A stretch of DNA of 14,311 nucleotides, from contig JAUXNZ010000110.1 of NCBI GenBank assembly GCA_030682595.1, forward strand, positions 1 to 14,311, given 5' to 3'. The notes below the pieces were generated by a model. The model had not been told where the DNA came from, searched no databases, and saw nothing but the letters and a program-made list of their open reading frames with translations. The position numbers were made by a program, and so were the translations under genes. Below are positions 1 to 6,143 of this stretch, one piece after another (position 1 is the first letter of the stretch; the number at the start of each line of letters is the position of its first letter). Source of the stretch: Rhodocyclaceae bacterium (GTDB taxonomy: Bacteria > Pseudomonadota > Gammaproteobacteria > Burkholderiales > Rhodocyclaceae).

Positions 1-460
1 GTCCGGCGAGGGCGGCTTCCAGCGCGGCCTGCAGGCCTTCGGTGAGCGTCGCGCCGGGCATCACGCTGTCGAGGAACAGAGCCTCGGCCTTGCCATCCAT
101 GGCACGCTTGAGGGTGTGCACGACAGAGGCGTCCTGCCCCAAGGCGGCGAGCTTCTTCAGCAGCGCGGACGTCGGCTGGCCGTTCGTGTCGAGTGCCACG
201 GTCACAGGCATGAGTTTCTGACGCACTTGACGGTCAGGTGCCAGCGTCAGGACATCTTTTACCCAGACACCCAAACGCCTTGGCGAAGCATACGCAATGT
301 ATGTTTCACCGTAAGTGCTACTCCCACTTGTGTCAGCGAGAAGCTCTGCGGTGCTTAGCTTCCACCAAATATCTTGTGCGAAGGATTTACCGAGGGCATG
401 AAGTGCCTTGGGCGGCAGTTCCTCGACGCAAAGCTCCACGAGCAGATTCTTGGTTGTCAT
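1..460 (-). CDS. glyS: Glycyl-tRNA synthetase beta subunit, N-terminal part (gene runs off the window)
   Basis: The beta subunit joins GlyQ in the alpha2-beta2 bacterial glycyl-tRNA synthetase, which charges tRNA-Gly in the cytoplasm; in this family the beta chain mainly contributes tRNA recognition. The reading frame is open from an ATG at 460-458 to the left edge, 153 codons. The translation begins MTTKNLLVELCVEELPPKAL and later has ASPRRLGVWV and LLKKLAALGQD, followed by LKRAMDGKAEALF, all typical of the GlyS N-terminus. The start lies one base after the glyQ stop (464-462), so the two subunits are almost certainly co-translated. Codons about 14-73 (positions 241-420) are about 52% GC and use rare-looking codons such as CTA, AGG, ACA and AGT, whereas positions 1-120 are about 70% GC. 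Only about a fifth of a full-length GlyS is visible. Identification is firm; the local composition change is unexplained. Confidence 0.93.
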   Translation of the reverse strand, partial: MTTKNLLVELCVEELPPKALHALGKSFAQDIWWKLSTAELLADTSGSSTYGETYIAYASPRRLGVWVKDVLTLAPDRQVRQKLMPVTVALDTNGQPTSALLKKLAALGQDASVVHTLKRAMDGKAEALFLDSVMPGATLTEGLQAALEAALAG

Positions 461-461
461 C

Positions 462-1382
462 TCAGGCCGCCTTTTTGGCAAGTTGCGCCAGCACTTCGTC
501 GGCGTGGGCGCGCGGCGCCATCGGGAAGCCGAGGCGGGCGCGGCTGTTGAGATAGGCTTGCGCCACGCTGCGCGCCAGATTGCGGATGCGGCCAATATAA
601 GCTGCCCGCTCGGTGACGGAAATCGCGCCGCGCGCGTCGAGCAGGTTGAAGGTGTGCGCCGCCTTCAAGACTTGTTCGTAGGCCGGCAGCGCGAGCTGTT
701 GCTCCATCAGGTGTCTGGCGTTGCCTTCGTGCGCGCCGAAGGCGGTGAGCAGGAAGTCGACGTTGCTGTGCTCGAAGTTGTAGGCGCTCTGCTCCACCTC
801 GTTTTGGTGAAACACGTCGCCATATTTGAGTCCGGGCGCGTAGGTCAGGTCGAAGACGTTCTCGACGCCCTGCAGGTACATCGCCAGTCGTTCGAGGCCG
901 TAGGTGATCTCGCCGGTGATCGGCTTGCAGTCGATGCCACCGACCTGCTGGAAGTAGGTGAATTGCGTCACTTCCATGCCGTTGAGCCACACTTCCCAGC
1001 CGAGGCCCCAGGCGCCGAGGGTCGGATTCTCCCAGTCGTCCTCGACGAAGCGGACGTCGTTCTGGTTCAGGTCGAAACCCAGGGCTTCGAGCGAGCCCAG
1101 ATAGAGTTCGAGGATGTTCGCCGGCGCGGGCTTCAACACTACCTGGTACTGGTAGTAGTGCTGCATGCGGTTGGGGTTCTCGCCGTAGCGGCCGTCCTTG
1201 GGGCGGCGCGAGGGTTGCACGTAGGCGGCCTTCCAGGGCTCGGGCCCGAGGGCGCGCAGGAAGGTGGCGGTGTGGCTGGTGCCGGCGCCGACTTCCATGT
1301 CGTAAGGTTGCAAGAGCGCACAGCCCTGCGCGTTCCAGAATTCCTGGAGGCGAAGAATAATTTCCTGAAACGTGGGTTTCAT
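462..1382 (-). CDS. glyQ: Glycyl-tRNA synthetase alpha subunit
   Basis: This is the catalytic class II subunit that activates glycine and, with GlyS, charges tRNA-Gly. The 306-residue protein begins MKPTFQEIILRLQEFWNAQG and has the family blocks MEVGAGTSHTATFLRALGPE, YVQPSRRPKDGRYGENPNR and MQHYYQYQVVLKP near the N-terminus, then WEVWLNGMEVTQFTYFQQVG and ITYGLERLAMYLQG. The length matches other alpha subunits of about 300 residues. I chose the ATG at 1382-1380; an in-frame TTG four codons upstream (1394) is open, but MKPTFQ is the usual family start. No strong Shine-Dalgarno is seen. It is 30 bp downstream of lnt, and a TAAAAT element in that gap may give it its own promoter. It is followed after one base by glyS. 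Confidence 0.97.
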   Translation of the reverse strand: MKPTFQEIILRLQEFWNAQGCALLQPYDMEVGAGTSHTATFLRALGPEPWKAAYVQPSRRPKDGRYGENPNRMQHYYQYQVVLKPAPANILELYLGSLEALGFDLNQNDVRFVEDDWENPTLGAWGLGWEVWLNGMEVTQFTYFQQVGGIDCKPITGEITYGLERLAMYLQGVENVFDLTYAPGLKYGDVFHQNEVEQSAYNFEHSNVDFLLTAFGAHEGNARHLMEQQLALPAYEQVLKAAHTFNLLDARGAISVTERAAYIGRIRNLARSVAQAYLNSRARLGFPMAPRAHADEVLAQLAKKAA

Positions 1383-1409
1383 TGTCGGCAGCAAGTTCGA
1401 GAAAAGTCG

Positions 1410-1437
1410 ATTTTACCGGCTTCGGCGCTGCCGATAA
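1410..1437 (-). promoter_or_regulatory. Candidate glyQ promoter
   Basis: On the minus strand a TAAAAT -10 element (1415-1410) lies about 30 bases upstream of the glyQ ATG, with a weak TTATCG (1437-1432) 16 bp further upstream. The -10 overlaps the lnt stop codon. The ten-base block GGTAAAATCG around it is repeated exactly upstream of proS (5451-5442), which favours a real element. The -35 is poor, so this is a tentative call. Confidence 0.3.
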
Positions 1438-2879
1438 GCTTGCAAGAACGCCGGCAAAACCGCACAGATCGCCAACAGCAGCGCCAGCGCATTGCCCCAG
1501 CGCGCATAAGGAGTCAAGCCAGTGAAGCCTTGCGCCTCAACGTGCAGCGCGCCGCTGGTGAACGCCGGCAGTGCGCCGAGCACCCGGCCATCGGGCGCGA
1601 TGGCCGCCGTGATGCCGGTATTTGTCGCGCGCAGCATCGTGCGTCCGGTCTCCAGCGCGCGCAGCCGGGCGATCTGCAAATGCTGCGGCTGGGCGAGCGA
1701 GTCGCCGAACCAGGCGGTGTTTGAGAGATTGATCAGCAGCGTCGCCTGCGGCAGGGCGCGGATGATTTCCTCGCCAAACAGGTCTTCGTAACAGATATTG
1801 GCCGCGACCTGCTGGCCCGCGATGACCAGCGGCGCCTGCCGGGGCGGCCCGGCGGAAAAGTCGGACATGGGAATGTTGACCAGGCCGAAAAACCAGGCAA
1901 ACCCCGGCGGCACGTACTCGCCAAACGGCACCAGATGATGCTTGGCGTAGGACTGCATGACGCCCTCCGTCCGCTGAATCGCGATGGCGCCATTCACATA
2001 GCCGCCCTCGCGATGGCGTACCGCCATGCCGACCAGGACATCGCCATGCTGTGTCAACGCCTGCAGTACCTCGCGCGGCACCTCGTGGAAGAACAGCGGC
2101 AGGGCGGTTTCCGGCAGCACGGTCAGCGCCGCCGGGTTTTCCCGCGCCAGCCGGGTGTAAGTCTCGATCGACAGCGGCAGGCGCTCGGGCACCCATTTGA
2201 GGCTCTGCGGGATATTGCCCTGCAAGAGGCTGACAGAGAGCGGTGCGCCGACCGGTTGTGTCCAGCCCATGCCGCGCAACAAGGCACCGCTGCCGAAGAG
2301 GGCCAGGATCAGCAGCCATGCGCCGCGCCGCTGCAGCCCCGCAGTTGCCAATGCGGCCAGCGCCGCGGCGGTCAATGCCGCCAGCAAGCCGATGCCGTAA
2401 CTGCCCAGCACTGGCGCAAAACCCGCCAGTGGACTCGGCGGCGTCTGTGAATAACCCAGTGCCAGCCAGGGAAAACCCGTGAGCAACACGCCGCGCAACC
2501 ATTCGGCCAGCATCCAGAGTCCGGCGAACAGCAGGGCATCGCGCCAGAATGTGTTGCTTGTAAGGCGCCGATAAAAAAACCCTGCCAGTGCCGGAAACAG
2601 CGCCAGCCAGCAACAGAACAATACCGTGGCGATGCCGGCCAGCGGTGCCGCCATGCCGCCCACGTCATGCAGGCTGACATAGACCCACGACACACCGGTC
2701 AGGAAAAATCCCAGCCCCCAGCCAAAGCCCAGCAGCGCCGCGCCGCGTGGCGTAGGCGCGGCCTGCCACAACCGCATCAACCCGGCCAGCGCGAGAATCG
2801 GCAGGGGAAACAGTTCAAGCGGCGCGAAACCGGCAACGCTGACGCAGCCCAGCAGCACTGCAAGAAAAGCGGGGGGCAT
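1413..2879 (-). CDS. lnt: Apolipoprotein N-acyltransferase
   Basis: Lnt transfers the third acyl chain from phospholipid to the N-terminal cysteine of lipoproteins in the inner membrane, the last step of lipoprotein maturation. From the chosen ATG (2879-2877) the protein has 488 residues, close to the usual 500 or so. An N-terminal multi-span membrane region (about 1-205) precedes a nitrilase-fold domain (about 213-450), and a final hydrophobic helix lies near the C-terminus. The catalytic triad is visible: E257 in LPETALPLFF, K313 in YAKHHLVPFGEY and C363 in ANICYEDLFGEE. The frame stays open upstream to 3218, but that extension reads through repeat sequence and the transglycosylase gene, so it was excluded. 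A second in-frame ATG at 2963-2961 lies in an identical local context because of a direct repeat. Neither start has a good Shine-Dalgarno. Confidence 0.95.
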   Translation of the reverse strand: MPPAFLAVLLGCVSVAGFAPLELFPLPILALAGLMRLWQAAPTPRGAALLGFGWGLGFFLTGVSWVYVSLHDVGGMAAPLAGIATVLFCCWLALFPALAGFFYRRLTSNTFWRDALLFAGLWMLAEWLRGVLLTGFPWLALGYSQTPPSPLAGFAPVLGSYGIGLLAALTAAALAALATAGLQRRGAWLLILALFGSGALLRGMGWTQPVGAPLSVSLLQGNIPQSLKWVPERLPLSIETYTRLARENPAALTVLPETALPLFFHEVPREVLQALTQHGDVLVGMAVRHREGGYVNGAIAIQRTEGVMQSYAKHHLVPFGEYVPPGFAWFFGLVNIPMSDFSAGPPRQAPLVIAGQQVAANICYEDLFGEEIIRALPQATLLINLSNTAWFGDSLAQPQHLQIARLRALETGRTMLRATNTGITAAIAPDGRVLGALPAFTSGALHVEAQGFTGLTPYARWGNALALLLAICAVLPAFLQAYRQRRSR

Positions 2880-2975
2880 TAAAGTCGGCGCCGGGCCGTC
2901 CCAAGCCGACGTCCGCCCCCCTGTGGGGGGCAGCGAGCCGGGGTTGCGAGCGTGGGGGGGCATTAAAGTCGGCGC
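2871..2975. repeat. Structured repeat copy A with 21-bp direct repeat flanks
   Basis: The 124-bp gap between the transglycosylase and lnt is mostly repeat. An exact 21-bp direct repeat occupies 2871-2891 and 2955-2975, 84 bp apart, and carries the ATG used by lnt. Between them is a divergent copy of the hairpin element also found at 3600-3678 and 5464-5537. It has an outer stem GTCGGC/GCCGAC (2884-2889 with 2905-2910) around the shared loop core CCGGGCCGTCCCAA, then a CCCCCC-TGT-GGGGGG hairpin (2916-2930) and a G7 tract (2954-2960). The inner variable stem is degenerate in this copy. No gene is seen in the gap. Confidence 0.85.
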
Positions 2976-2988
2976 TGGCGGAACGGCG
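2965..2988 (+). repeat. Dispersed 15-bp repeat, copy 1
   Basis: AAAGTCGGCGCTGGC is present exactly here, at 4663-4677 and at 7771-7785, always on the plus strand. The following nine bases are also close to those at 4678-4686, giving 22 of 24 matches with that copy. A partial copy, AAAGTCGGCGC, starts the structured repeat at 2881. This copy lies just downstream of the transglycosylase gene and ahead of lnt. Confidence 0.8.
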
Positions 2989-3003
2989 TCAGCATGTCGC
3001 AGC

Positions 3004-3693
3004 TCACCGCGCCGCGAGCTGACGCGGCGCCCAGGCCCACTGTTTTTCCCAGCTCGCGCGCACCATGTTCGGATATTCGGGGCGGCCGAGACTGCCGTTG
3101 TAGCGGCCGAGGGCGCGAAACAAATCACCATTCTCGATGTCGAGATAATGGCGCAGGATGGTGCAGCCGAAGCGCAGGTTGGTGCGCAGGTGAAACAGGT
3201 TGTGGTCGGGCTTGCCAATGACCTTGACCCAAAATGGCATCACCTGCATGTAGCCGCGCGCGCCCACCGACGAGACGGCGTGCTTGCGAAAGCCGCTTTC
3301 CACCTGGATCAGGCCGAGCACCAGTTGCGGATCGAGCCCGGCGCGGCGGGCTTCGTAGTGCACCGTCCTGAGAAATTCATGGCGCGCCCGCCGGTCGGGG
3401 ATGCGTTTTTCTAGCCGCCGCGACATTTCGGTCAACCAGTCGATTTTTTCCCCGATGGTGTCAAATTGCGGCTCGGGGGAAGCCTGATCCGACACGGCCG
3501 CATGGAGGGCGGCCTGCACGCTGGCAGCGAGCGGCTCGTAGCGCTGCGCGCCGGCCCAGGCCAGGTTCGCCCAGCAAGCCAGCAGAATGCAGAGGACGCA
3601 AGAAACACGCCGGGCCGCCCCAAGTGTTTCTTGGCCCCTCGGGGGGAGAACGCCGCAAAGCGGCGTTTTCGGGGGGGGATTTAGCCGGTGCAT
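3004..3693 (-). CDS. Slt-type lytic transglycosylase with N-terminal export signal
   Basis: This 229-residue protein probably cleaves peptidoglycan between MurNAc and GlcNAc with formation of the 1,6-anhydro product, acting in the periplasm. The C-terminal half has the Slt fold signatures: LVLGLIQVESGF with catalytic glutamate E132, GYMQVMP (147-153) and RYNGS (197-201). The hydrophobic stretch 30-47 ends in AWA before GA, a signal peptidase I type site; LLAC (37-40) inside it could instead be a lipobox, making it a lipoprotein. The only usable in-frame start is the ATG at 3693-3691, which lies inside the end of proS (13-base overlap). As a result residues about 5-31 are encoded by structured repeat copy B rather than by ordinary gene sequence. 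The specific family (MltE, MltC or other) cannot be told from sequence alone. Confidence 0.88.
   Translation of the reverse strand: MHRLNPPPKTPLCGVLPPRGQETLGAARRVSCVLCILLACWANLAWAGAQRYEPLAASVQAALHAAVSDQASPEPQFDTIGEKIDWLTEMSRRLEKRIPDRRARHEFLRTVHYEARRAGLDPQLVLGLIQVESGFRKHAVSSVGARGYMQVMPFWVKVIGKPDHNLFHLRTNLRFGCTILRHYLDIENGDLFRALGRYNGSLGRPEYPNMVRASWEKQWAWAPRQLAAR
3600..3678. repeat. Structured repeat copy B, inside the transglycosylase 5' coding region
   Basis: Positions 3600-3631 are identical over 32 bp to 5464-5495. They contain an inverted repeat AGAAACAC/GTGTTTCT (3601-3608 with 3624-3631) around the loop core GCCGGGCCGCCCCAA. A short CCCC/GGGG hairpin (3635-3646) follows, then an 8-bp stem AACGCCGC/GCGGCGTT (3649-3656 with 3660-3667) with loop AAA, and a G8 tract. 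The inner stem differs in sequence from copy C but is equally well paired. Confidence 0.88.
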
Positions 3694-5411
3694 ACCTGCT
3701 GTGAAACGAGCGCAACAAGGTCGGCAATCGGCACCTTGGTCACTTCCGCGGCGCGGCGCTGCTGGTATTCGGCCACGCCTTCCTTCAGGCCGCGCTCGCC
3801 GATGGTGACGCGATGTGGCACACCGATCAGCTCCCAGTCGGCGAACATCACGCCGGGGCGTTCGTCGCGGTCGTCGAGCATGACGTCGATGCCAAGGGCC
3901 AGCAACTCGTCGTAAAGCTTGATCGCCGCCTCGCGCACGGCCGGAGACTTGCCCCAGCCGACCGGGCAGATGACCAGCGTGAAGGGCGCGATGGATGCGG
4001 GCCAGATGATGCCGCGCGCGTCGTGGTTCTGCTCGATGGCCGCGCCGACCAGTCGGGTCACGCCGATGCCATAGCAACCCATGACCATGAATTGCGGCTT
4101 GCCGTCCGCGTCGAGATAGGTGCAGTTCATCGCCCGCGAATATTTGTCGCCAAGGAAGAAGACGTGGCCGACTTCGATGCCGCGCTGGATGGCCAGGCTG
4201 CCCTTGCCGTCGGGCGACGGGTCGCCGGCGACGACGTTGCGGATGTCGGCAACGAGATCCGGTTCTGGCAGGTCGCGCCCCCAGTTGATGCCCTGGATGT
4301 GAAAGCCGATCTCGTTGGCGCCGCTGACAAAGTCGCTCATGTTGGCGACCGTGCGGTCGGCAACGATCTTGACCGGTTTTTGGGTGTTGAGCGGGCCGAG
4401 GAAACCCGGCGCGCAGCCGAAATGCGCGATGATTTCGGGCTCGCTGGCAAAACGGAAGCCGCCCTCCAGCCCCGGCAGCTTGCCGGCCTTGACTTCGTTG
4501 AGGTCGTGGTCGCCGCGCACCAGCAGCAGCCAGATTTCCGGACCGAGCGGGGTGTCGGCCGCCAGCACGATGGACTTGACGGTGCGTTCGAGGGCTAAGC
4601 CGAGCAACTGGGCGACATCTGCGCAGCGCGAGGCGTTCGGCGTGGCGACCTTGGCCATAACAAAAGTCGGCGCTGGCCGGACGGCGCTCAAGGGCAGCGC
4701 TTCGGCCAGCTCGATGTTGGCGGCGTAGTCCGAGTCGGGGCAGTAGACCAGCAAGTCTTCGCCGGTGTCGGCGATCACCTGAAACTCGTGCGACAGCGAA
4801 CCGCCGATGGCGCCGGTGTCGGCGGCGACGGCGCGGAAGCTGAGGCCGAGCCGTTCGAAAATCTTCACATAGGCGGCGTACATCGCCTGATAGCTTTCCC
4901 TGGCGCCCGCCTCATCGCGGTCGAAGGAATAGGCGTCCTTCATGGTGAATTCGCGCCCACGCATCACGCCGAAGCGCGGCCGGCGTTCGTCGCGGAACTT
5001 GGTCTGGATATGGTAGAAATTTTTCGGCAGCTGGCGGTAGCTGTGGATCTCGCTCCGGGCGATGTCGGTGATGACCTCTTCGGAGGTCGGCTGGATGATG
5101 AAGTCGCGGTCGTGGCGATCCTTCACGCGCAGCAGTTCCGGCCCCATCTTGTCCCAGCGGCCGGTTTCCTGCCACAGCTCGGCGGGCTGCACCAGTGGCA
5201 TCAGCAGTTCGATGGCGCCGGCGCGGTCCATGTCCTCGCGGACGATGGCCTCGATCTTGCGGATCACCCGCAGGCCCATCGGCAGGTAGCTGTAAATCCC
5301 GCCGGCCAGCTTCTTGATCATGCCGGCGCGGGTCATCAACTGATGTGAAACGACCTCCGCGTCGGTGGGAGCCTCCTTGAGGGTGGTGATGAAAAACTGA
5401 CTGGCGCGCAT
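3681..5411 (-). CDS. proS: Prolyl-tRNA synthetase (bacterial type with editing domain)
   Basis: ProRS charges tRNA-Pro in the cytoplasm and hydrolyses mischarged Ala-tRNA-Pro through its insertion domain. The 576-residue protein starts MRASQFFITTLKEAP and has the class II motifs: motif 1 around PMGLRVIRKIEAIV, motif 2 around FRDERRPRFGVMRGREFTMK, and motif 3 around CYGIGVTRLVGAAIEQNHD. The editing insertion lies roughly at residues 225-390 and includes ERTVKSIVL with the expected lysine. Length agrees with the long bacterial form. Residues about 242-250 (AVRPAPTFV) are encoded by a copy of a dispersed repeat, without any length change relative to my recollection of homologues. It is divergent from rppH across 189 bp, and its 3' end overlaps the start of the transglycosylase gene. 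Confidence 0.98.
   Translation of the reverse strand: MRASQFFITTLKEAPTDAEVVSHQLMTRAGMIKKLAGGIYSYLPMGLRVIRKIEAIVREDMDRAGAIELLMPLVQPAELWQETGRWDKMGPELLRVKDRHDRDFIIQPTSEEVITDIARSEIHSYRQLPKNFYHIQTKFRDERRPRFGVMRGREFTMKDAYSFDRDEAGARESYQAMYAAYVKIFERLGLSFRAVAADTGAIGGSLSHEFQVIADTGEDLLVYCPDSDYAANIELAEALPLSAVRPAPTFVMAKVATPNASRCADVAQLLGLALERTVKSIVLAADTPLGPEIWLLLVRGDHDLNEVKAGKLPGLEGGFRFASEPEIIAHFGCAPGFLGPLNTQKPVKIVADRTVANMSDFVSGANEIGFHIQGINWGRDLPEPDLVADIRNVVAGDPSPDGKGSLAIQRGIEVGHVFFLGDKYSRAMNCTYLDADGKPQFMVMGCYGIGVTRLVGAAIEQNHDARGIIWPASIAPFTLVICPVGWGKSPAVREAAIKLYDELLALGIDVMLDDRDERPGVMFADWELIGVPHRVTIGERGLKEGVAEYQQRRAAEVTKVPIADLVALVSQQVCTG
4663..4686 (+). repeat. Dispersed 15-bp repeat, copy 2, within proS
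   Basis: AAAGTCGGCGCTGGC plus nine similar bases match the copy at 2965-2988 at 22 of 24 positions. Here it lies inside the coding strand of proS, in the part encoding the editing domain, and is read in frame as part of AVRPAPTFV. Confidence 0.8.
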
Positions 5412-5443
5412 GGCTTTCGTTCAATTCAATGCAGGAATCGGCG

Positions 5444-5471
5444 ATTTTACCTGTCTGGCTTTCAAGAAACA
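5444..5471 (-). promoter_or_regulatory. Candidate proS promoter
   Basis: A TAAAAT element at 5449-5444 on the minus strand lies 32 bases upstream of the proS ATG, inside the block GGTAAAATCG that also precedes glyQ. The hexamer 16 bp upstream, TGTTTC (5471-5466), is a poor -35 and falls in the outer stem of repeat copy C, so the repeat may form part of the promoter. Tentative. Confidence 0.3.
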
Positions 5472-5537
5472 CGCCGGGCCGCCCCAAGTGTTTCTGCCCC
5501 CTGTGGGGGGAAGTCGCCGTCAGGCGACTACGGGGGG
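5464..5537. repeat. Structured repeat copy C, proS-rppH intergenic region
   Basis: This copy shows three consecutive hairpins. The outer stem is AGAAACAC/GTGTTTCT (5465-5472 with 5488-5495). Next is CCCCC-TGT-GGGGGG (5497-5510). The inner stem is AGTCGCC/GGCGACT (5512-5518 with 5523-5529) with loop GTCA, and a G6 tract (5532-5537) closes it. The first 32 bp are identical to copy B. No reading frame here looks coding. Confidence 0.88.
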
Positions 5538-5600
5538 TGCTTTTATTAACCGGGTGAATGTGGAACAATCGGGGCCAGACAAACATTTTGAGGTTTCAGC

Positions 5601-6143
5601 ATGCTCGATCGGGAAGGTTATCGCCCGAACGTCGGCATCATCCTGACCAATCAGCGCGACGAGGTATTCTGGGGCAAGCGGATTCGTGAACATTCCTGGC
5701 AGTTCCCGCAGGGCGGGATCGACAAGGGGGAAACGCCCGAGGAGGCGATGTTCCGCGAGCTTTACGAAGAGGTCGGACTCAAGTCCGAACATGTGCGTAT
5801 TCTCGGGCGCACGCGCGATTGGTTGCGATACGACGTTCCCAGGCACTGGGTGCGCCGCGAATGGCGTGGCGCTTATCGGGGGCAGAAGCAGATCTGGTTC
5901 CTGTTGCGGCTGACCGGCCGCGACAGCGATATCTGCCTGCGCGCCACGCCAAAGCCGGAGTTCGACGCTTGGCGCTGGAGCGAATACTGGGTGCCGCTTG
6001 ACTCGGTGATCGAGTTCAAGCGCGTGGTGTATGAGCAGGCGCTGACCGAACTGGCGCGGCTGGTTTTCCATTCCCGTGAGCGCAGGCCTGGGGGGCCGGG
6101 TTGTGCGTGGCCCGTGGTTGAGGAACAGGTAAACGAACGATGA
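5601..6143 (+). CDS. rppH: RNA pyrophosphohydrolase (Nudix)
   Basis: RppH removes pyrophosphate from the 5' triphosphate end of mRNAs, which opens them to RNase E decay. The 180-residue protein starts MLDREGYRPNVGIILTN and has WGKRIREHSWQFPQGG. The complete Nudix box GX5EX7REUXEEXGU runs from G38 to L60, with E53, E56 and E57 as metal ligands. The later WRWSEYWVPLDSVIEFKR segment is typical of RppH/NudH. The start is supported by a TGAGG-like ribosome site about ten bases upstream. The tail after residue about 158 is specific to this lineage. Its stop overlaps the next gene as ATGATGA, implying translational coupling. It is divergent from proS, and no convincing promoter was found in the shared 189-bp gap. 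Confidence 0.96.
   Translation: MLDREGYRPNVGIILTNQRDEVFWGKRIREHSWQFPQGGIDKGETPEEAMFRELYEEVGLKSEHVRILGRTRDWLRYDVPRHWVRREWRGAYRGQKQIWFLLRLTGRDSDICLRATPKPEFDAWRWSEYWVPLDSVIEFKRVVYEQALTELARLVFHSRERRPGGPGCAWPVVEEQVNER

Noticed and set aside
408..1724. 438-codon plus-strand reading frame antisense to glyQ and the end of lnt
   Set aside because: It is a high-GC shadow frame with no recognisable domain and a composition explained by the codon pattern of the firmly identified glyQ and lnt.
2880..3218. Upstream extension of the lnt frame
   Set aside because: It reads through the repeats and the transglycosylase gene, and the family N-terminus with its first membrane helix fits the ATG at 2879.
3694..4077. 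Upstream extension of the transglycosylase frame into proS
   Set aside because: The segment is arginine-rich out-of-frame proS sequence, and the export signal must be near the N-terminus.
3813..4598. 261-codon plus-strand frame antisense to proS
   Set aside because: No domain is recognisable and it lies wholly inside a well-supported synthetase gene.
4662..4690. Dispersed repeat as an insertion disrupting proS
   Set aside because: The frame is intact and the protein length across the segment appears unchanged relative to recalled homologues.
2871..5537. Repeats considered as a CRISPR array
   Set aside because: The copies are far apart, differ internally and have no regular spacers.
5412..5600. 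Search for a tRNA or small RNA gene in the proS-rppH gap
   Set aside because: No cloverleaf or terminator-bounded RNA is visible; the gap is explained by repeat copy C and promoters.
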